Assembly: GCF_013315265.1 (NCBI RefSeq)
Contig: NZ_JABUFE010000001.1
Location: forward strand, 278,501-342,500
Direction: 5' to 3'
DNA: 64,000 nucleotides
From: Parasulfitobacter algicola
GTDB lineage: Bacteria; Pseudomonadota; Alphaproteobacteria; Rhodobacterales; Rhodobacteraceae
The notes below the pieces were generated by a model. That model saw only the letters and a list, made by a program, of their open reading frames with translations. It did no database searches and was not told where the DNA came from. A program made the translations under genes and the position numbers. Shown here in pieces: positions 31,786 through 40,912 of the stretch (position 1 is the stretch's first letter; each line of letters starts with the position of its first letter).

Positions 31786-34233
31786 ATGGCAGTCAATCAA
31801 GGGGCAGAGAAGCCCGAAGATGAAGATGAAGGTTTTGTAGATGAGCTGAAGCCTGGCACACAGTTGCTTCAGGGTCAGTACACGATTACAAAATTCATCA
31901 ACAGCGGTGGTTTCGGCATAACTTATCTGGCAAAAGACAGCCTGGATCGTGATGTTGTTATTAAAGAGTGTTTTCCAGGCGCGTTTTGCCGTCGGAGTAA
32001 TACAATTGTTGGTGCGCGATCTCGTGCACATCAAAACGAATTCAAATCCATTGTTAAACTTTTTGTTCAAGAGGCGAAAAGCCAGTCAAAATTATCGCAC
32101 CCAAATATCGTTGGTGTGCATCAGGTTTTCGAAGACAATGACACCGCCTATATGGCCATCGATTTCATCAATGGCCGCGATTTGCTTGAGATCATTGATG
32201 ACGATAAAGTCGTAATTACACCCGACAATATTGTTTCTATGTTGCGCAAGCTTCTGGGCGCTGTTGGCTTTGTCCACGAACGTGGCGTTCTGCACCGTGA
32301 TATTTCGCCCGATAATGTTTTGGTTAACAAAGCTGGTGAACCCATTCTGATTGACTTTGGTGCCGCGCGTGAACAGGCGTCAACGAAAAGCCGTGCATTG
32401 TCTGCACTGCGCGTCGTCAAAGACGGATATTCCCCACAAGAATTCTATATTGCGGGCAGTTCACAAAATGACTCAAGCGATCTGTATGCGCTTGCGGCCA
32501 CATTCTATCATGCGATCACTGGTGAAGCCCCGCCCAATAGTCAGGCGCGTCTGGCCTCAATCGCTGAAAGTGGTGTGGATATATATGAACCGCTTACGGG
32601 CCGTTTTGAAGGATATCCAGAGCGGTTTTTGCCTGCGTTAGACAAAGCGATCAGTGTCCTACCGAAAGATCGTATCAAATCTGCCCAAGAATGGTTGGAT
32701 GTTCTTGATGGTAAAGTGACAGAAGACAAAACGGATAAACCTGTCGAAGCTTCAATCGCACGTCTTCTGGCCGATGAAAAAGGCGGAAAAGCCACGCCGG
32801 CCGCTAAAGCAGCATCTAAAACCGAAGCCCCAAAAGCAGCATCTCAGGTCAAGGCATCGCTTTCGCCAGAGCCGAAGAAGAAAAGCATGGGCATGCTTTT
32901 GGGCTCTGTTGCCGTCGTGGCTATCATTGCGGGCGTCGCGTTTATGCAATTCGCTCCTGGTGATGATGCGGTTACGCCAACAACACCTGTTGCGACAGCA
33001 ACGCCAGACGTTGAAACAGCACCTGTTGTACAGGAAGTTGACACTGCGCCTGTTACAGAAGAAACGGAAACAGCAAACGTCGTTATTTCCCCCGAACCCG
33101 AGGTGGTAACGCCTGAGGTCGTTGAAGAACAGGCTGAAGCTGTAACGACACCGGAAACACCTGTCGTTGAAGAAACTGAGACACCTTCTGAAACTATTGT
33201 CGAAGAAGAAACCGCTGCAGTCGAATCGCCTGTTGCCACAGAAGAAGCGGCCATTGAAGAACAGGCACCTGTCGAAGAACCTACTATCGTTGTAGAAGAA
33301 CAGGCACCTGTCGAAGAGCCGGTTGTTCAGGAAGACGTTGCAACGGCTGATCCCGAGGTAACCGAGCCTGTAGAAGAGCCCGAAGTTGCACCAGAAAATG
33401 AGCCGATTGTTTTTGATATGTCTGGTGGATTGTCGATACAGCCTGAAGATCCTGTTGCAGAATCCGTGGGTGATCAAGTGGCTGAAAACACTGCCACGCA
33501 AGAAAACGTCGCTACACCACAGAACTCATCAACCTCACAATCCGATGATGGTGACTTTATCATTTTCGGTCAGCCAGCTGAGCAAAACAATAATGCACTT
33601 GTTCAGCAACCTACTGGAAGTGGTGATATTGCTTTCGACCAACTGCAGTCTGCAGAATGGGATATATCTGTTCCATTCCAAACACAGCAAGGCCAGACTG
33701 AGAATGGTGAATTCCCCATTATCACGAATGTTGATCGCTCTGCTTCGTCCATTCCAGATGGGGAATGGATCAACGAAGGTGTTGTTATCTATGCTATAAA
33801 TGGTGATTGGGTCACAGGTGGCGTTACAATCGAAGAATTGTTGCTAAGATCTCCTGATCTTGGACAGCAGCAATTTATTTACGCAGACGTCAGACTGAAA
33901 GCATCAGAAGGTGCGCCATTTGAACATAACACGCTTGCAATTGCGGCATCACGCGACCTGGTTCTGAAAAATGGTATCAGCTTTGAAATCTCCTTTATTG
34001 ACGGTCAATGGAGAACTGTTGTCTCTGATGTGGCTAACGCATCAATAACAGATTTCGAAGAAGGTGATGTTGTGGCTTCAGAAGCATCGACAGGCCGTGA
34101 ACTTACGACGGCACAAAGCCTTGAGTTCCTACTAAGCCGTCTGGCACGCGATGGAATGACCGATGCAGAATTTACCGTTGATCGCAACGGTTTCGAAACC
34201 ACAGCCAGAATGTTGTTAGCCGAGGAAGGTTGA
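31786..34233 (+). CDS. Membrane-anchored Hanks-type serine/threonine protein kinase
   Basis: An 815-residue protein. The kinase domain (about 31-300) has the glycine loop NSGGFGITY (39-47), catalytic Lys60, HRDISPDN (170-177) with catalytic Asp172, and DFGAAR (190-195). HRDIS instead of HRDLK/HRDIK is common in proteobacterial kinases. A membrane helix follows at about 368-387, then a long acidic low-complexity linker rich in Glu, Val, Pro and Thr with EEQAPVEEP repeats (about 400-560), and a periplasmic C-terminal domain of unknown type. It starts an operon with a small ORF, an FHA protein and a PP2C phosphatase. The cytoplasmic kinase plus periplasmic region suggests sensing of an outside or envelope signal. 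Confidence 0.92.
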   Translation: MAVNQGAEKPEDEDEGFVDELKPGTQLLQGQYTITKFINSGGFGITYLAKDSLDRDVVIKECFPGAFCRRSNTIVGARSRAHQNEFKSIVKLFVQEAKSQSKLSHPNIVGVHQVFEDNDTAYMAIDFINGRDLLEIIDDDKVVITPDNIVSMLRKLLGAVGFVHERGVLHRDISPDNVLVNKAGEPILIDFGAAREQASTKSRALSALRVVKDGYSPQEFYIAGSSQNDSSDLYALAATFYHAITGEAPPNSQARLASIAESGVDIYEPLTGRFEGYPERFLPALDKAISVLPKDRIKSAQEWLDVLDGKVTEDKTDKPVEASIARLLADEKGGKATPAAKAASKTEAPKAASQVKASLSPEPKKKSMGMLLGSVAVVAIIAGVAFMQFAPGDDAVTPTTPVATATPDVETAPVVQEVDTAPVTEETETANVVISPEPEVVTPEVVEEQAEAVTTPETPVVEETETPSETIVEEETAAVESPVATEEAAIEEQAPVEEPTIVVEEQAPVEEPVVQEDVATADPEVTEPVEEPEVAPENEPIVFDMSGGLSIQPEDPVAESVGDQVAENTATQENVATPQNSSTSQSDDGDFIIFGQPAEQNNNALVQQPTGSGDIAFDQLQSAEWDISVPFQTQQGQTENGEFPIITNVDRSASSIPDGEWINEGVVIYAINGDWVTGGVTIEELLLRSPDLGQQQFIYADVRLKASEGAPFEHNTLAIAASRDLVLKNGISFEISFIDGQWRTVVSDVANASITDFEEGDVVASEASTGRELTTAQSLEFLLSRLARDGMTDAEFTVDRNGFETTARMLLAEEG

Positions 34234-34234
34234 T

Positions 34235-34459
34235 ATGATCATTGTGGCACGCACTCCTGCGGTTGCTCTTATTATGTCGGTTTATCCGAAACAAAAAGAG
34301 CAGCATGCTTCTAACACATGCTATTTGCACAATGCTGCGAATACAGTGTATGCAAGCAGTGCTTTCAAACAAAACCGCAATGTCAGAAGCGCAAGTGTAC
34401 GTCATGGACAGAATTCATGCAGCGGCTCTAGCTTCGGCGAAAATGAGGTGGTGAAATGA
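34235..34459 (+). CDS. Small ORF between kinase and FHA genes
   Basis: A 74-codon ORF with a strong SD (GAGGAAGG, 34222-34229) one base after the kinase stop, ending in a 4-base ATGA overlap with the FHA gene. That spacing suggests genuine translation or at least ribosome hand-over. The product starts MIIVARTPAVALIMSVYPKQ, is basic and rich in Asn and Ser, and matches no family I know. An alternative frame at 34242-34454 is less well placed. Confidence 0.4.
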   Translation: MIIVARTPAVALIMSVYPKQKEQHASNTCYLHNAANTVYASSAFKQNRNVRSASVRHGQNSCSGSSFGENEVVK

Positions 34460-35325
34460 TCAGACGTATCAGACCTCGTAGTGAAGATGGTAAACTGAGG
34501 TTTATTCAAGAACTTGTATCAAAAAGAGGCGATGCCTCTGCGCAAGCAAGACAAGAGCCAGCTGTTGAAAAAGCAGTTGAGCCTGAAAATAATGTGCAAA
34601 ATGGGTCAAATGCGCCGCAGATAAATGGCGCGGCTCAGGCGGCAGCGCCTACGCAACAACCACAGCAAACAAACGGCACATCAACACCGCAAGTCCCGCA
34701 ACAAGCAAATAATGCAGCGCCTGAAGGTGACATGTGGGAAATTGCAGCATCAGAAGATGCACCCCAAGTAACTGCAACGCCAGAACCGGCTGTAGAACAA
34801 CAGCCGGTTGAGGATACAGAAAATCGCCCCGTGCGTCGTGGGGGACGGGTAAAAACCCGTTTGCTTGGATTTGAAAGATCAAGCGGTCAGCTTGAAGATG
34901 TTCAAGGTAACGTTGAACAACCTGCTGCATTACCCGTAAAATCTAAAAGTGATCGGTATCCAGTTGGTTGGATCATCGTTCTAAAAGGACCAGGCCGCGG
35001 CGAATCTACTTCGATCAAAGCAGGTGTTTCACAAATTGGTCGTGGTGAAGATCAGGCCATTCAACTGGATTTTGGTGACACCAGCATATCGCGGGAAAAT
35101 CACGCAACCATCGCGTATGATGATGAACAAAGAAAATTTTTCATCGGTCACGGCGGCAAATCCAACTTGGTTAGACTAAACGAAAAACCAGTTCTAAGCA
35201 CCGAGGATCTTTACCACGGTGACTTGATAAGAATTGGACAGACGACCCTGTTATTTCTTGCCCTATGTGGGGAAAATTTCTCATGGTCGGACGAAGACGA
35301 AGCCCCAGAAACTACAGACGAGTAA
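34456..35325 (+). CDS. FHA-domain phosphothreonine-binding protein
   Basis: A 289-residue soluble protein. The first 160 residues are low-complexity, rich in Gln, Ala, Pro and Glu. The C-terminal FHA domain (about 168-275) carries the core motifs SQIGRGEDQAIQL, TSISRENHATI and GDLIRIGQTTLLF, with the conserved Gly-Arg, Ser and His residues. FHA domains read phosphothreonine, so this is a likely target or adaptor of the upstream kinase. The linker could hold the phosphorylation sites. It lies 6 bases before the phosphatase gene. Confidence 0.9.
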   Translation: MIRRIRPRSEDGKLRFIQELVSKRGDASAQARQEPAVEKAVEPENNVQNGSNAPQINGAAQAAAPTQQPQQTNGTSTPQVPQQANNAAPEGDMWEIAASEDAPQVTATPEPAVEQQPVEDTENRPVRRGGRVKTRLLGFERSSGQLEDVQGNVEQPAALPVKSKSDRYPVGWIIVLKGPGRGESTSIKAGVSQIGRGEDQAIQLDFGDTSISRENHATIAYDDEQRKFFIGHGGKSNLVRLNEKPVLSTEDLYHGDLIRIGQTTLLFLALCGENFSWSDEDEAPETTDE

Positions 35326-35331
35326 GTAGCT

Positions 35332-36096
35332 GTGTACGACGTTACGACGGCCATAAGCAAAGGCCAACGCGAATATCAAGAAGATGCGGTTGTGGCCGAC
35401 TTCAATTTGGGTAACCCTTTTGGTTTTGCAGTTCTTGCAGACGGCATGGGCGGTCATGCCGCTGGTGATGTTGCCAGCAAGATTGTTGTGACCGAGGTTT
35501 TCAGTGAGTTGAAGTTCCAATTCGGTGAACCGGAATCATTGGAAAAAGACATTGCAACCGTTTTGCAAGATGTTGCGCGTTCCGCCAACGACTGCATTAG
35601 TGCACATGTCGATGAAAACCCTGGGCATCAGGGAATGGGTGCGACTTTGGTTGCGCCTATTATTTTTGAAAAGCGGCTGTATTGGATATCAATCGGTGAC
35701 TCACCTTTATATCTTTTCCGCAAGGGTGCGCTGACTCAATTGAATGAAGATCATTCGATGGCACCGCAGATCGATGTAATGGTGAAAACCGGCCAAATCG
35801 ATGAAGAAACAGCTCGCAATCATCCTGATCGCAACTGTTTGACATCCGTTTTGATGGGGGATCGTATCCCTAAGATTGATTGCCGGGTTGAACCTACGAC
35901 GTTGCAAACTGGCGATATTCTTGTTGTTGCAAGTGATGGTTTGCAGTTTCTGACAGATAAACAGATCCAGTCGACGATCAATCGTGCGAAACGCAAGTCT
36001 AGCGCACAAATTGCAGAGGCATTGTTAAGCGCAGTTTACAAGCTGAAAGATCCTGATCAGGACAACATTTCATTCACAGTTTTGAAAGTCAGCTAA
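35332..36096 (+). CDS. PP2C-type serine/threonine phosphatase
   Basis: A 254-residue metal-dependent (Mn/Mg) protein phosphatase that would reverse the kinase upstream. Metal-site motifs are QEDA (Glu17, Asp18), DGMGGH (37-42), SIGDSPLYLF (about 121-130), and VVASDGL with the C-terminal DPDQDNISF. It starts with GTG at 35332, six bases after the FHA stop, and is cytoplasmic with no membrane helix. Its closest architecture is the stand-alone PppA/Stp type. Confidence 0.92.
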   Translation: MYDVTTAISKGQREYQEDAVVADFNLGNPFGFAVLADGMGGHAAGDVASKIVVTEVFSELKFQFGEPESLEKDIATVLQDVARSANDCISAHVDENPGHQGMGATLVAPIIFEKRLYWISIGDSPLYLFRKGALTQLNEDHSMAPQIDVMVKTGQIDEETARNHPDRNCLTSVLMGDRIPKIDCRVEPTTLQTGDILVVASDGLQFLTDKQIQSTINRAKRKSSAQIAEALLSAVYKLKDPDQDNISFTVLKVS

Positions 36097-36118
36097 TCTG
36101 GTTGAATACACTCCTTGT

Positions 36119-36139
36119 TTGGTCATATATTTTGACCAA
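36119..36139. promoter_or_regulatory. Inverted repeat in front of the GntR-family gene
   Basis: TTGGTCA (36119-36125) and TGACCAA (36133-36139) form a perfect 7-bp inverted repeat with a 7-base spacer, 15 bases before the start codon. FadR/PdhR-type regulators bind sites built on TGGT/ACCA, so autoregulation is likely. Confidence 0.6.
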
Positions 36140-36153
36140 TTCAAGGGGTGCAT

Positions 36154-36921
36154 ATGCCATTTACCAAAATCCAACCTGAAAAACTTTCAAACGCAGTTGT
36201 TCGACAAATCGAACTTCTAATACTGCGTGGCGTACTGCATCCAGGCGAACGACTTCCGTCAGAGCGTGAGTTGTCCGATCAACTTGGTGTGTCACGGCCC
36301 TCTATTCGTGAAGCGATTGCAGAACTGCAAAATAAGGGGCTTCTGTCCAGCCGCGCTGGTGCCGGTATATATGTGGCTGACGTGCTAGGATCTGCGTTTT
36401 CTGATGCGTTGATCCAACTATTCGCAAGTCATGATGAAGCAGTTTTTGATTACATTTCGTTTCGTCGTGACCTAGAGGGGTTGGCTGCGGAACGCGCAAC
36501 TTTATCTGCATCAGATACCGATCTGAAGGTCATTGGTGCTATTTTTGCCAAGATGGAACAGACCCACTCCAAGCGTAACCCAGCTGATGAAGCTAAGCTG
36601 GATGCGCAGTTCCATCTGTCTATCATTGAAGCTAGCCATAACGTTGTGATGCTGCATATGATGCGGTCGATGTTTGAATTGCTGCGCAAAGGCGTTTTTT
36701 ATAATCGCCAGATTATGTTCAAACAACGCACCACTCGCATGACACTTTTAAATCAACACAGGGCCATAAACGAAGCCTTGCAATCCCGTGATGCAAAAGC
36801 TGCCAGACAGGCCGTTGAGGCGCATTTAGATTTTGTCGAAAATGCCTTGTCGAACCAAAAGAAGGCCGATCAGAACGAAGAGATTGCAAAGCAACGATAT
36901 GAGCATGAGCAGAGAAAATAA
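36154..36921 (+). CDS. GntR-family regulator, FadR/PdhR type
   Basis: A 255-residue transcription factor with an N-terminal winged helix (LSNAVVRQIELLILRGVLHP, GERLPSERELSDQLGVSRPS) and a C-terminal all-helical FCD domain with metal- or ligand-binding positions such as DAQFHLSIIEASHN. FCD regulators usually sense small organic acids (pyruvate, lactate, glycolate). The target genes are not evident: the ATP synthase genes downstream are convergent and the phosphatase upstream belongs to another operon. I chose the ATG at 36154, with AAGGGG upstream, over the GTG at 36148. Confidence 0.88.
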   Translation: MPFTKIQPEKLSNAVVRQIELLILRGVLHPGERLPSERELSDQLGVSRPSIREAIAELQNKGLLSSRAGAGIYVADVLGSAFSDALIQLFASHDEAVFDYISFRRDLEGLAAERATLSASDTDLKVIGAIFAKMEQTHSKRNPADEAKLDAQFHLSIIEASHNVVMLHMMRSMFELLRKGVFYNRQIMFKQRTTRMTLLNQHRAINEALQSRDAKAARQAVEAHLDFVENALSNQKKADQNEEIAKQRYEHEQRK

Positions 36922-36923
36922 AA

Positions 36924-36952
36924 CCCGCCAATAAGGCGGGCTTTAAGTTCTT
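36924..36952. terminator. Bidirectional terminator between regulator and ATP synthase genes
   Basis: CCCGCC (36924-36929) pairs with GGCGGG (36935-36940), with T-rich sequence to the right and A-rich sequence to the left. It lies between the GntR-gene stop and the convergent atpF stop and can serve both. Confidence 0.8.
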
Positions 36953-36966
36953 AAATCTTTTGAAAA

Positions 36967-37524
36967 TCAGTGCAGCTTTGCGTCAACCGTTTCAATTGCA
37001 TCATCGATGAGATTATTCGCTTTTGCAGCACTTATCTGTTTTGCAATCACGCCTTTCGCTGCCTCAACTGACACAGCAATAGCGCTGTTGCGCACTTCCT
37101 TAATCGCTGCATCTTGCGCACTTTCGATCTGTTCTTCAGCCGACTGCAATCGACGGGCAATGGTTTTTTCCAGATCTGCTTTCGCTTGTTCAGCAGCCAA
37201 TTCAGCGTCTTCCTTGGCCTGCGCAACAATACGTTCAGATTGTTCCTGAACCTCTTTTTGCTTACGTTCGTATGATGCAAGAATAGTTTGCGCTTCTTCC
37301 CGCAGGGCCTTGGCTTCGTCTAATTCTGATCTGATACCTTCAGCGCGCTTGTCCAAAAGACCCGCAATGATGCCTGGGACTTTGAAATAAACAAGAATGC
37401 CAATGAAAATTAGGAATGAAATAAAGACGACAAAATCAGTGTTTGCCAGCGAAAAGAATGGCTTATCCGTTGCAGCCAAAGCAGGACTGCCCAAAGCAAT
37501 GAAAATCAGGCTTAGTCTTTTCAT
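36967..37524 (-). CDS. atpF: F0 ATP synthase subunit b
   Basis: A peripheral-stalk subunit of 185 residues. A possible signal-like N-terminus ([20 protein letters not shown]) precedes the membrane helix ([20 protein letters not shown]). A long coiled coil follows (about 55-160), rich in Glu, Ala, Lys and Gln. It overlaps the b' gene by 4 bases at the end of the F0 operon. Confidence 0.93.
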   Translation of the reverse strand: MKRLSLIFIALGSPALAATDKPFFSLANTDFVVFISFLIFIGILVYFKVPGIIAGLLDKRAEGIRSELDEAKALREEAQTILASYERKQKEVQEQSERIVAQAKEDAELAAEQAKADLEKTIARRLQSAEEQIESAQDAAIKEVRNSAIAVSVEAAKGVIAKQISAAKANNLIDDAIETVDAKLH

Positions 37525-38045
37525 GTTATCGCCTTCATGTTCTCTTCCACGGCTTTCTTCACATCAGCAGCAGTTGCTTTCGCATCGAACGCAGAAACAA
37601 TTTCTTTAGTCGTGTCGATTGCAACGGCCTTAATGCTGTCCATTGCAGTTTCGCGGATTTCGGCAATTGCTTTTTCGGACTCGGCCGTTTTGGCAGCAAT
37701 CTCTGCATCCGCTTTCGCAATCGCCACATCCAGCTCTGCTTGAATTTCGGCTTTCGTTTCAGCAACAATTTTTTGTGCTTCGGTCCGTGCATCGGCCAGC
37801 GCTTTGTTGTACGCGGCTTCTGCTTCGTGGGCCTTTAGCTTCAGTTCTTCTGCTGCAGCAATGTCATTCGTGATCGTCCCCTGACGCTCTGCAAGAACTG
37901 CGCCGATACGGGGCAGGGCAATGCGCGACAAAATCAGATAAATTACGACAAGCGTAACGACGAGCCAGAAAATCTGGTTCGGGAACGTCGAGAAGTCGAG
38001 CTGCGGCATACCCGCTGCTTCGGTTGCTCCGCTTTCTGTTGCCAT
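37521..38045 (-). CDS. atpG: F0 ATP synthase subunit b'
   Basis: The second, diverged b-type subunit found in photosynthetic and other alphaproteobacteria, 174 residues, pairing with b in the peripheral stalk. It has one membrane helix ([20 protein letters not shown]) followed by an Ala/Glu/Lys-rich coiled coil. The symbol varies in databases (atpG, atpX or atpF2). It lies between atpE (76-base gap) and atpF (4-base overlap). Confidence 0.93.
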   Translation of the reverse strand: MATESGATEAAGMPQLDFSTFPNQIFWLVVTLVVIYLILSRIALPRIGAVLAERQGTITNDIAAAEELKLKAHEAEAAYNKALADARTEAQKIVAETKAEIQAELDVAIAKADAEIAAKTAESEKAIAEIRETAMDSIKAVAIDTTKEIVSAFDAKATAADVKKAVEENMKAIT

Positions 38046-38121
38046 TTTGGCCTCCTGAAACCTCAGTTACCACGGGGCCGATATGATACGACCCCGCACG
38101 TAAGGATTTGGTTTGTCAGGT

Positions 38122-38358
38122 TTAAACAGCAAACATCAGCAGAAGTGCAACCAGGAACGAGAAGATGCCCAGAGCTTCTGCAAATGCGATGCCGATAAAG
38201 AGCGTGGCTGTTTGGCCAGCTGCGGCAGATGGGTTGCGAAGTGCACCGGCCAGGAAGTTACCTGCAACGTTGCCCACCCCCATAGCAGCCAAGCCCATGC
38301 CGAATGCCGACAGGCCTGCGCCGATGAATTTACCCATTTCTGCGATATCGCCTTCCAT
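38122..38358 (-). CDS. atpE: F0 ATP synthase subunit c
   Basis: The rotor-ring proteolipid, 78 residues in two helices. The proton-binding carboxylate is Glu61 in AFAEALGIF. The polar loop is RNPSA (41-45). I see no sodium-type ligand set, so it is a proton ring. I chose the ATG at 38358 (MEGDIAEMG) because AAGGAG lies 7 bases upstream. The ATG two codons earlier is too close to the SD. Confidence 0.95.
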   Translation of the reverse strand: MEGDIAEMGKFIGAGLSAFGMGLAAMGVGNVAGNFLAGALRNPSAAAGQTATLFIGIAFAEALGIFSFLVALLLMFAV

Positions 38359-38409
38359 GATCATTCTCCTTGAGTTGGAATAGCTAGAATTTGCGGGAAA
38401 ACCTGCGTG

Positions 38410-39159
38410 TTAGTGATGCGGATGAAGTGCATCCTTTAGATAGACACAGGTTAGAATTGTGAAAACATAGGCCTGAATAAAGCAAACAAGCACCTCAAGC
38501 CCGTACATTGCCGTAACACCCAAAATCGCTAGGGGCGACAGTGCAACAGCCGCAGCAAATGTTGCGAAAACTTTGATCACCGCGTGGCCAGCGGTCATAT
38601 TACCAGCAAGACGGATTGAATGGCTGACCGGGCGTACAAAGTACGATATGATCTCGATGATTGCCAAAACCGGGCGAATTGCTAGTGGCGCGGATGACAC
38701 CCAGAACAGCGACAAGAATGCCGGGCCATTTTTGACAAAACCAAGCAATGTAACGGCTAGAAATACCGCGAAAGCAAGGGTTGCTGTGACAGCAATGTGC
38801 GACGTTGTTGTGAAAGCCATTGGCACAAGGCCAAGAAAGTTTGCAAACAACACAAACAAAAACAGCGTCATAATATATGGGAAATACTTCAGACCGTCTT
38901 TGCCGGTGACATCTTCGACCATCTTGTAGATGAAACCATAAGTCAGTTCAGCAATGGATTGAGAACGTGAGGGGATCGTCGCGCGTTTGCGCGTGGTAAC
39001 AACCAAGAGCAAAACGACACTGATAATCGTAAGCGCCATCCAGAACGTAACATTTGTCGGAGTGTACCAATAGATTTCACCATCACCAAACAAAGGTTTG
39101 ATGATGAACTGATCCATCGGGTGAAAACTGAAAACGCTGCCGCTTTCTTCCGTCGCCAC
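38410..39159 (-). CDS. atpB: F0 ATP synthase subunit a
   Basis: A 249-residue membrane subunit forming the proton half-channels against the c ring. The essential arginine is Arg183 in [12 protein letters not shown]. The aqueous-channel residues in the last helix ([18 protein letters not shown]) are in place. It lies directly after atpI (one base) and before atpE, the standard alphaproteobacterial order. Confidence 0.96.
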   Translation of the reverse strand: MATEESGSVFSFHPMDQFIIKPLFGDGEIYWYTPTNVTFWMALTIISVVLLLVVTTRKRATIPSRSQSIAELTYGFIYKMVEDVTGKDGLKYFPYIMTLFLFVLFANFLGLVPMAFTTTSHIAVTATLAFAVFLAVTLLGFVKNGPAFLSLFWVSSAPLAIRPVLAIIEIISYFVRPVSHSIRLAGNMTAGHAVIKVFATFAAAVALSPLAILGVTAMYGLEVLVCFIQAYVFTILTCVYLKDALHPHH

Positions 39160-39160
39160 G

Positions 39161-39490
39161 TTAGTCCCCTTTGTCTTCGCCAGCCTGTTTGGCCAGATGT
39201 TTCTGTTGGATTTCCTGTGCGGACCGAAGCATCGTTTTCACACCCGCAATAAAACCCAACAATATAAAAAGCACCAGAAATATTGGGGTTGTTCCGAACA
39301 GTCGGTCCAACCCAAATCCGATGCCAAATCCGATCAAAAGACCGGCAACAAGTTCGATCACCATCCGCCAGGCCAGTTGCGCCTGAGAATAATGTTCATC
39401 CGATCGCGGCGCAGGCTCTTGCGTCTTTTTCATCGCAGCGATCCGCTCTTCCAGCGCTTCTATTCGCGCCTTTTCGGGATCATTCACCAT
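39161..39490 (-). CDS. atpI: ATP synthase accessory protein AtpI/AtpQ-like
   Basis: A 109-residue protein with a charged coiled N-terminus ([19 protein letters not shown]) and two membrane helices separated by a short loop ([20 protein letters not shown], then [20 protein letters not shown]). AtpI proteins help c-ring assembly and Mg2+ supply. I chose the ATG at 39490 ([17 protein letters not shown]), since the longer frame to 39547 adds unrelated residues. It is the first gene of the F0 operon. Confidence 0.88.
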   Translation of the reverse strand: MVNDPEKARIEALEERIAAMKKTQEPAPRSDEHYSQAQLAWRMVIELVAGLLIGFGIGFGLDRLFGTTPIFLVLFILLGFIAGVKTMLRSAQEIQQKHLAKQAGEDKGD

Positions 39491-39647
39491 CGCCCAAACC
39501 TTTCGGACAGTTGAGATAGTGCTAGTCGTGGGCCGTGACCGAGTCAAGCACGTTTGATAATCCGTAACATATTGATATAATGCAATCTTTCAGAATAACG
39601 CGATTCACTTAACGTGCTAAACGCATGAAACCACATTTTTGCAATAT

Positions 39648-39663
39648 TCAACCAAATGGTTGA
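39648..39663. promoter_or_regulatory. Palindromic operator before the ArsR-family gene
   Basis: TCAACCA-AA-TGGTTGA is a perfect palindrome with a two-base centre, 32 bases before the start codon. CAACCA-type palindromes are typical binding sites of this ArsR subgroup, so it is probably the autoregulatory operator. The F0 operon starts divergently about 160 bases away. Confidence 0.6.
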
Positions 39664-39694
39664 CGATTTATCTGTGCTCTGATTAGCAAAGCAG

Positions 39695-40018
39695 GTGGAA
39701 AATCGTCTTGACCTTACTTTTGCCGCGCTCGCAGATCCAACCAGACGCGCCATTCTGATCATGTTGTTGGAAGACGACATGGCGGTCACAGACGTCGCTG
39801 ATCCGTTTGATATGTCGCTGGCCGCGATTTCAAAGCACCTGACCATTTTGACCCGCGCAGGTCTGATCAGTCAGGAAAAACGCGGTCGCGTTAAATGGTG
39901 CAAGCTGGAACCCGATGCCATGCGCAACGCCAGTATCTGGATGCAAAGTTTCGGGCAATTCGAAGCCGTCAATCTTGACGCTTTTGAACAGTTTTTGAAG
40001 CAGGAATTACAGGATTAA
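39695..40018 (+). CDS. ArsR-family winged-helix regulator
   Basis: A 107-residue repressor that starts with GTG. The N-terminus MENRLDLTFAALADPTRRAI and the recognition helix SLAAISKHLTILTRAGLISQ are typical of the metal-independent ArsR group often paired with SRPBCC/AHSA1 proteins. No metal-site cysteine cluster is seen, and no SRPBCC partner gene follows here; the next gene is convergent. The effector is unknown. Confidence 0.9.
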   Translation: MENRLDLTFAALADPTRRAILIMLLEDDMAVTDVADPFDMSLAAISKHLTILTRAGLISQEKRGRVKWCKLEPDAMRNASIWMQSFGQFEAVNLDAFEQFLKQELQD

Positions 40019-40024
40019 AAACCG

Positions 40025-40912
40025 TTATTTCACCGGCGTAATTTTCAAAAGCAAAAATAACGCGATTATTGTCAGTGCCACACCTGCTAATATCAGCAAA
40101 GGCGGCGCCCCATTGCCCAATCCCATTTCCCACAGAATGACCCAGCTTGGCGTAAGATAGGTATATGCCATGACCTTGGATGATGGCAGTCGAAGTGTCG
40201 CGTATTGCAGCAAGACGAATGTCGCTGCACTGGCGAAAATGGCTGTATACAGGATCGTAAGCCAGACAATTATGGGCAGCGTCATCCAATTCGTTGCAAC
40301 AATATCGGACCACCCATAAATCAACAAAACTAGAAACCCAGCGACCAAAGTGCCAAACGTAAATGCTACCGCAGGTTCCCCCCGATTCAGCCTGCGCACC
40401 ATCGGGGTATAGATTGCGTGGGCAAAACAGCCCCAGAAGTATATCATCTCGCCCGTGCCAATGCGAAATGCCAGAAACGCCGTCAGGTCCGCACGAAAAA
40501 TAACCCATAAAGCGCCAATAGCGCCGATCAAAAGCGCCAGTGCGATCCGAAATGTCAGGATCTGCCGCATAAGCAAGTATCCAAACCCAGCCGCCATTAT
40601 CGGCGTTAAGGTAAAGACAGCCGCTGCACTAACTGGTTCTGCCGTCTTTAATCCTTCGAACATCAGCACAAAATAAGTCGCAAATAATCCGCCAAGGATC
40701 AAATAGCGCCACGGGGCTTTAAAGTTTTGCCGATGAAACCCTTTTGTCGCCAAAAGTGCTGCGCCGATAATAAGTGCTGCCAGAAGGAATCGAAACGCGT
40801 TTAATGCGGCCGGGGCGATTTCATTCGCGGCCAGTGATCCAAGCGAAAAAGATCCCGCAACCAGGGCCGAAAATAAAAGCATTGCCCCATGACCGCGGGC
40901 GTTTTCGGTCAT
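40025..40912 (-). CDS. DMT-superfamily (EamA) transporter
   Basis: A 295-residue inner-membrane protein with about ten helices in two EamA repeats, typical of drug/metabolite exporters (RhaT/YdcZ-like). It contains FALLSASFSLG-like helix starts and the second repeat beginning near RIGTGEMIYFWGCFAHAIYT. The substrate cannot be inferred. Its start overlaps the LysR gene stop by 4 bases, so the regulator probably controls it. Confidence 0.88.
   Translation of the reverse strand: MTENARGHGAMLLFSALVAGSFSLGSLAANEIAPAALNAFRFLLAALIIGAALLATKGFHRQNFKAPWRYLILGGLFATYFVLMFEGLKTAEPVSAAAVFTLTPIMAAGFGYLLMRQILTFRIALALLIGAIGALWVIFRADLTAFLAFRIGTGEMIYFWGCFAHAIYTPMVRRLNRGEPAVAFTFGTLVAGFLVLLIYGWSDIVATNWMTLPIIVWLTILYTAIFASAATFVLLQYATLRLPSSKVMAYTYLTPSWVILWEMGLGNGAPPLLILAGVALTIIALFLLLKITPVK

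Noticed and set aside
32752..33501. 249-codon minus-strand frame opposite the kinase linker
   Set aside because: The frame is kept open by the repetitive acidic codons of the linker on the other strand. The product is an implausible Phe/Cys/Arg-rich low-complexity chain.
34242..34454. 70-codon alternative frame between kinase and FHA genes
   Set aside because: It overlaps the 34235 frame, has poorer SD spacing and no overlap with the FHA start.
31786..36096. Type VI secretion locus
   Set aside because: Kinase, FHA and PP2C are present, but no TssB/C, TssM, Hcp, VgrG or ClpV-like gene is in the window.
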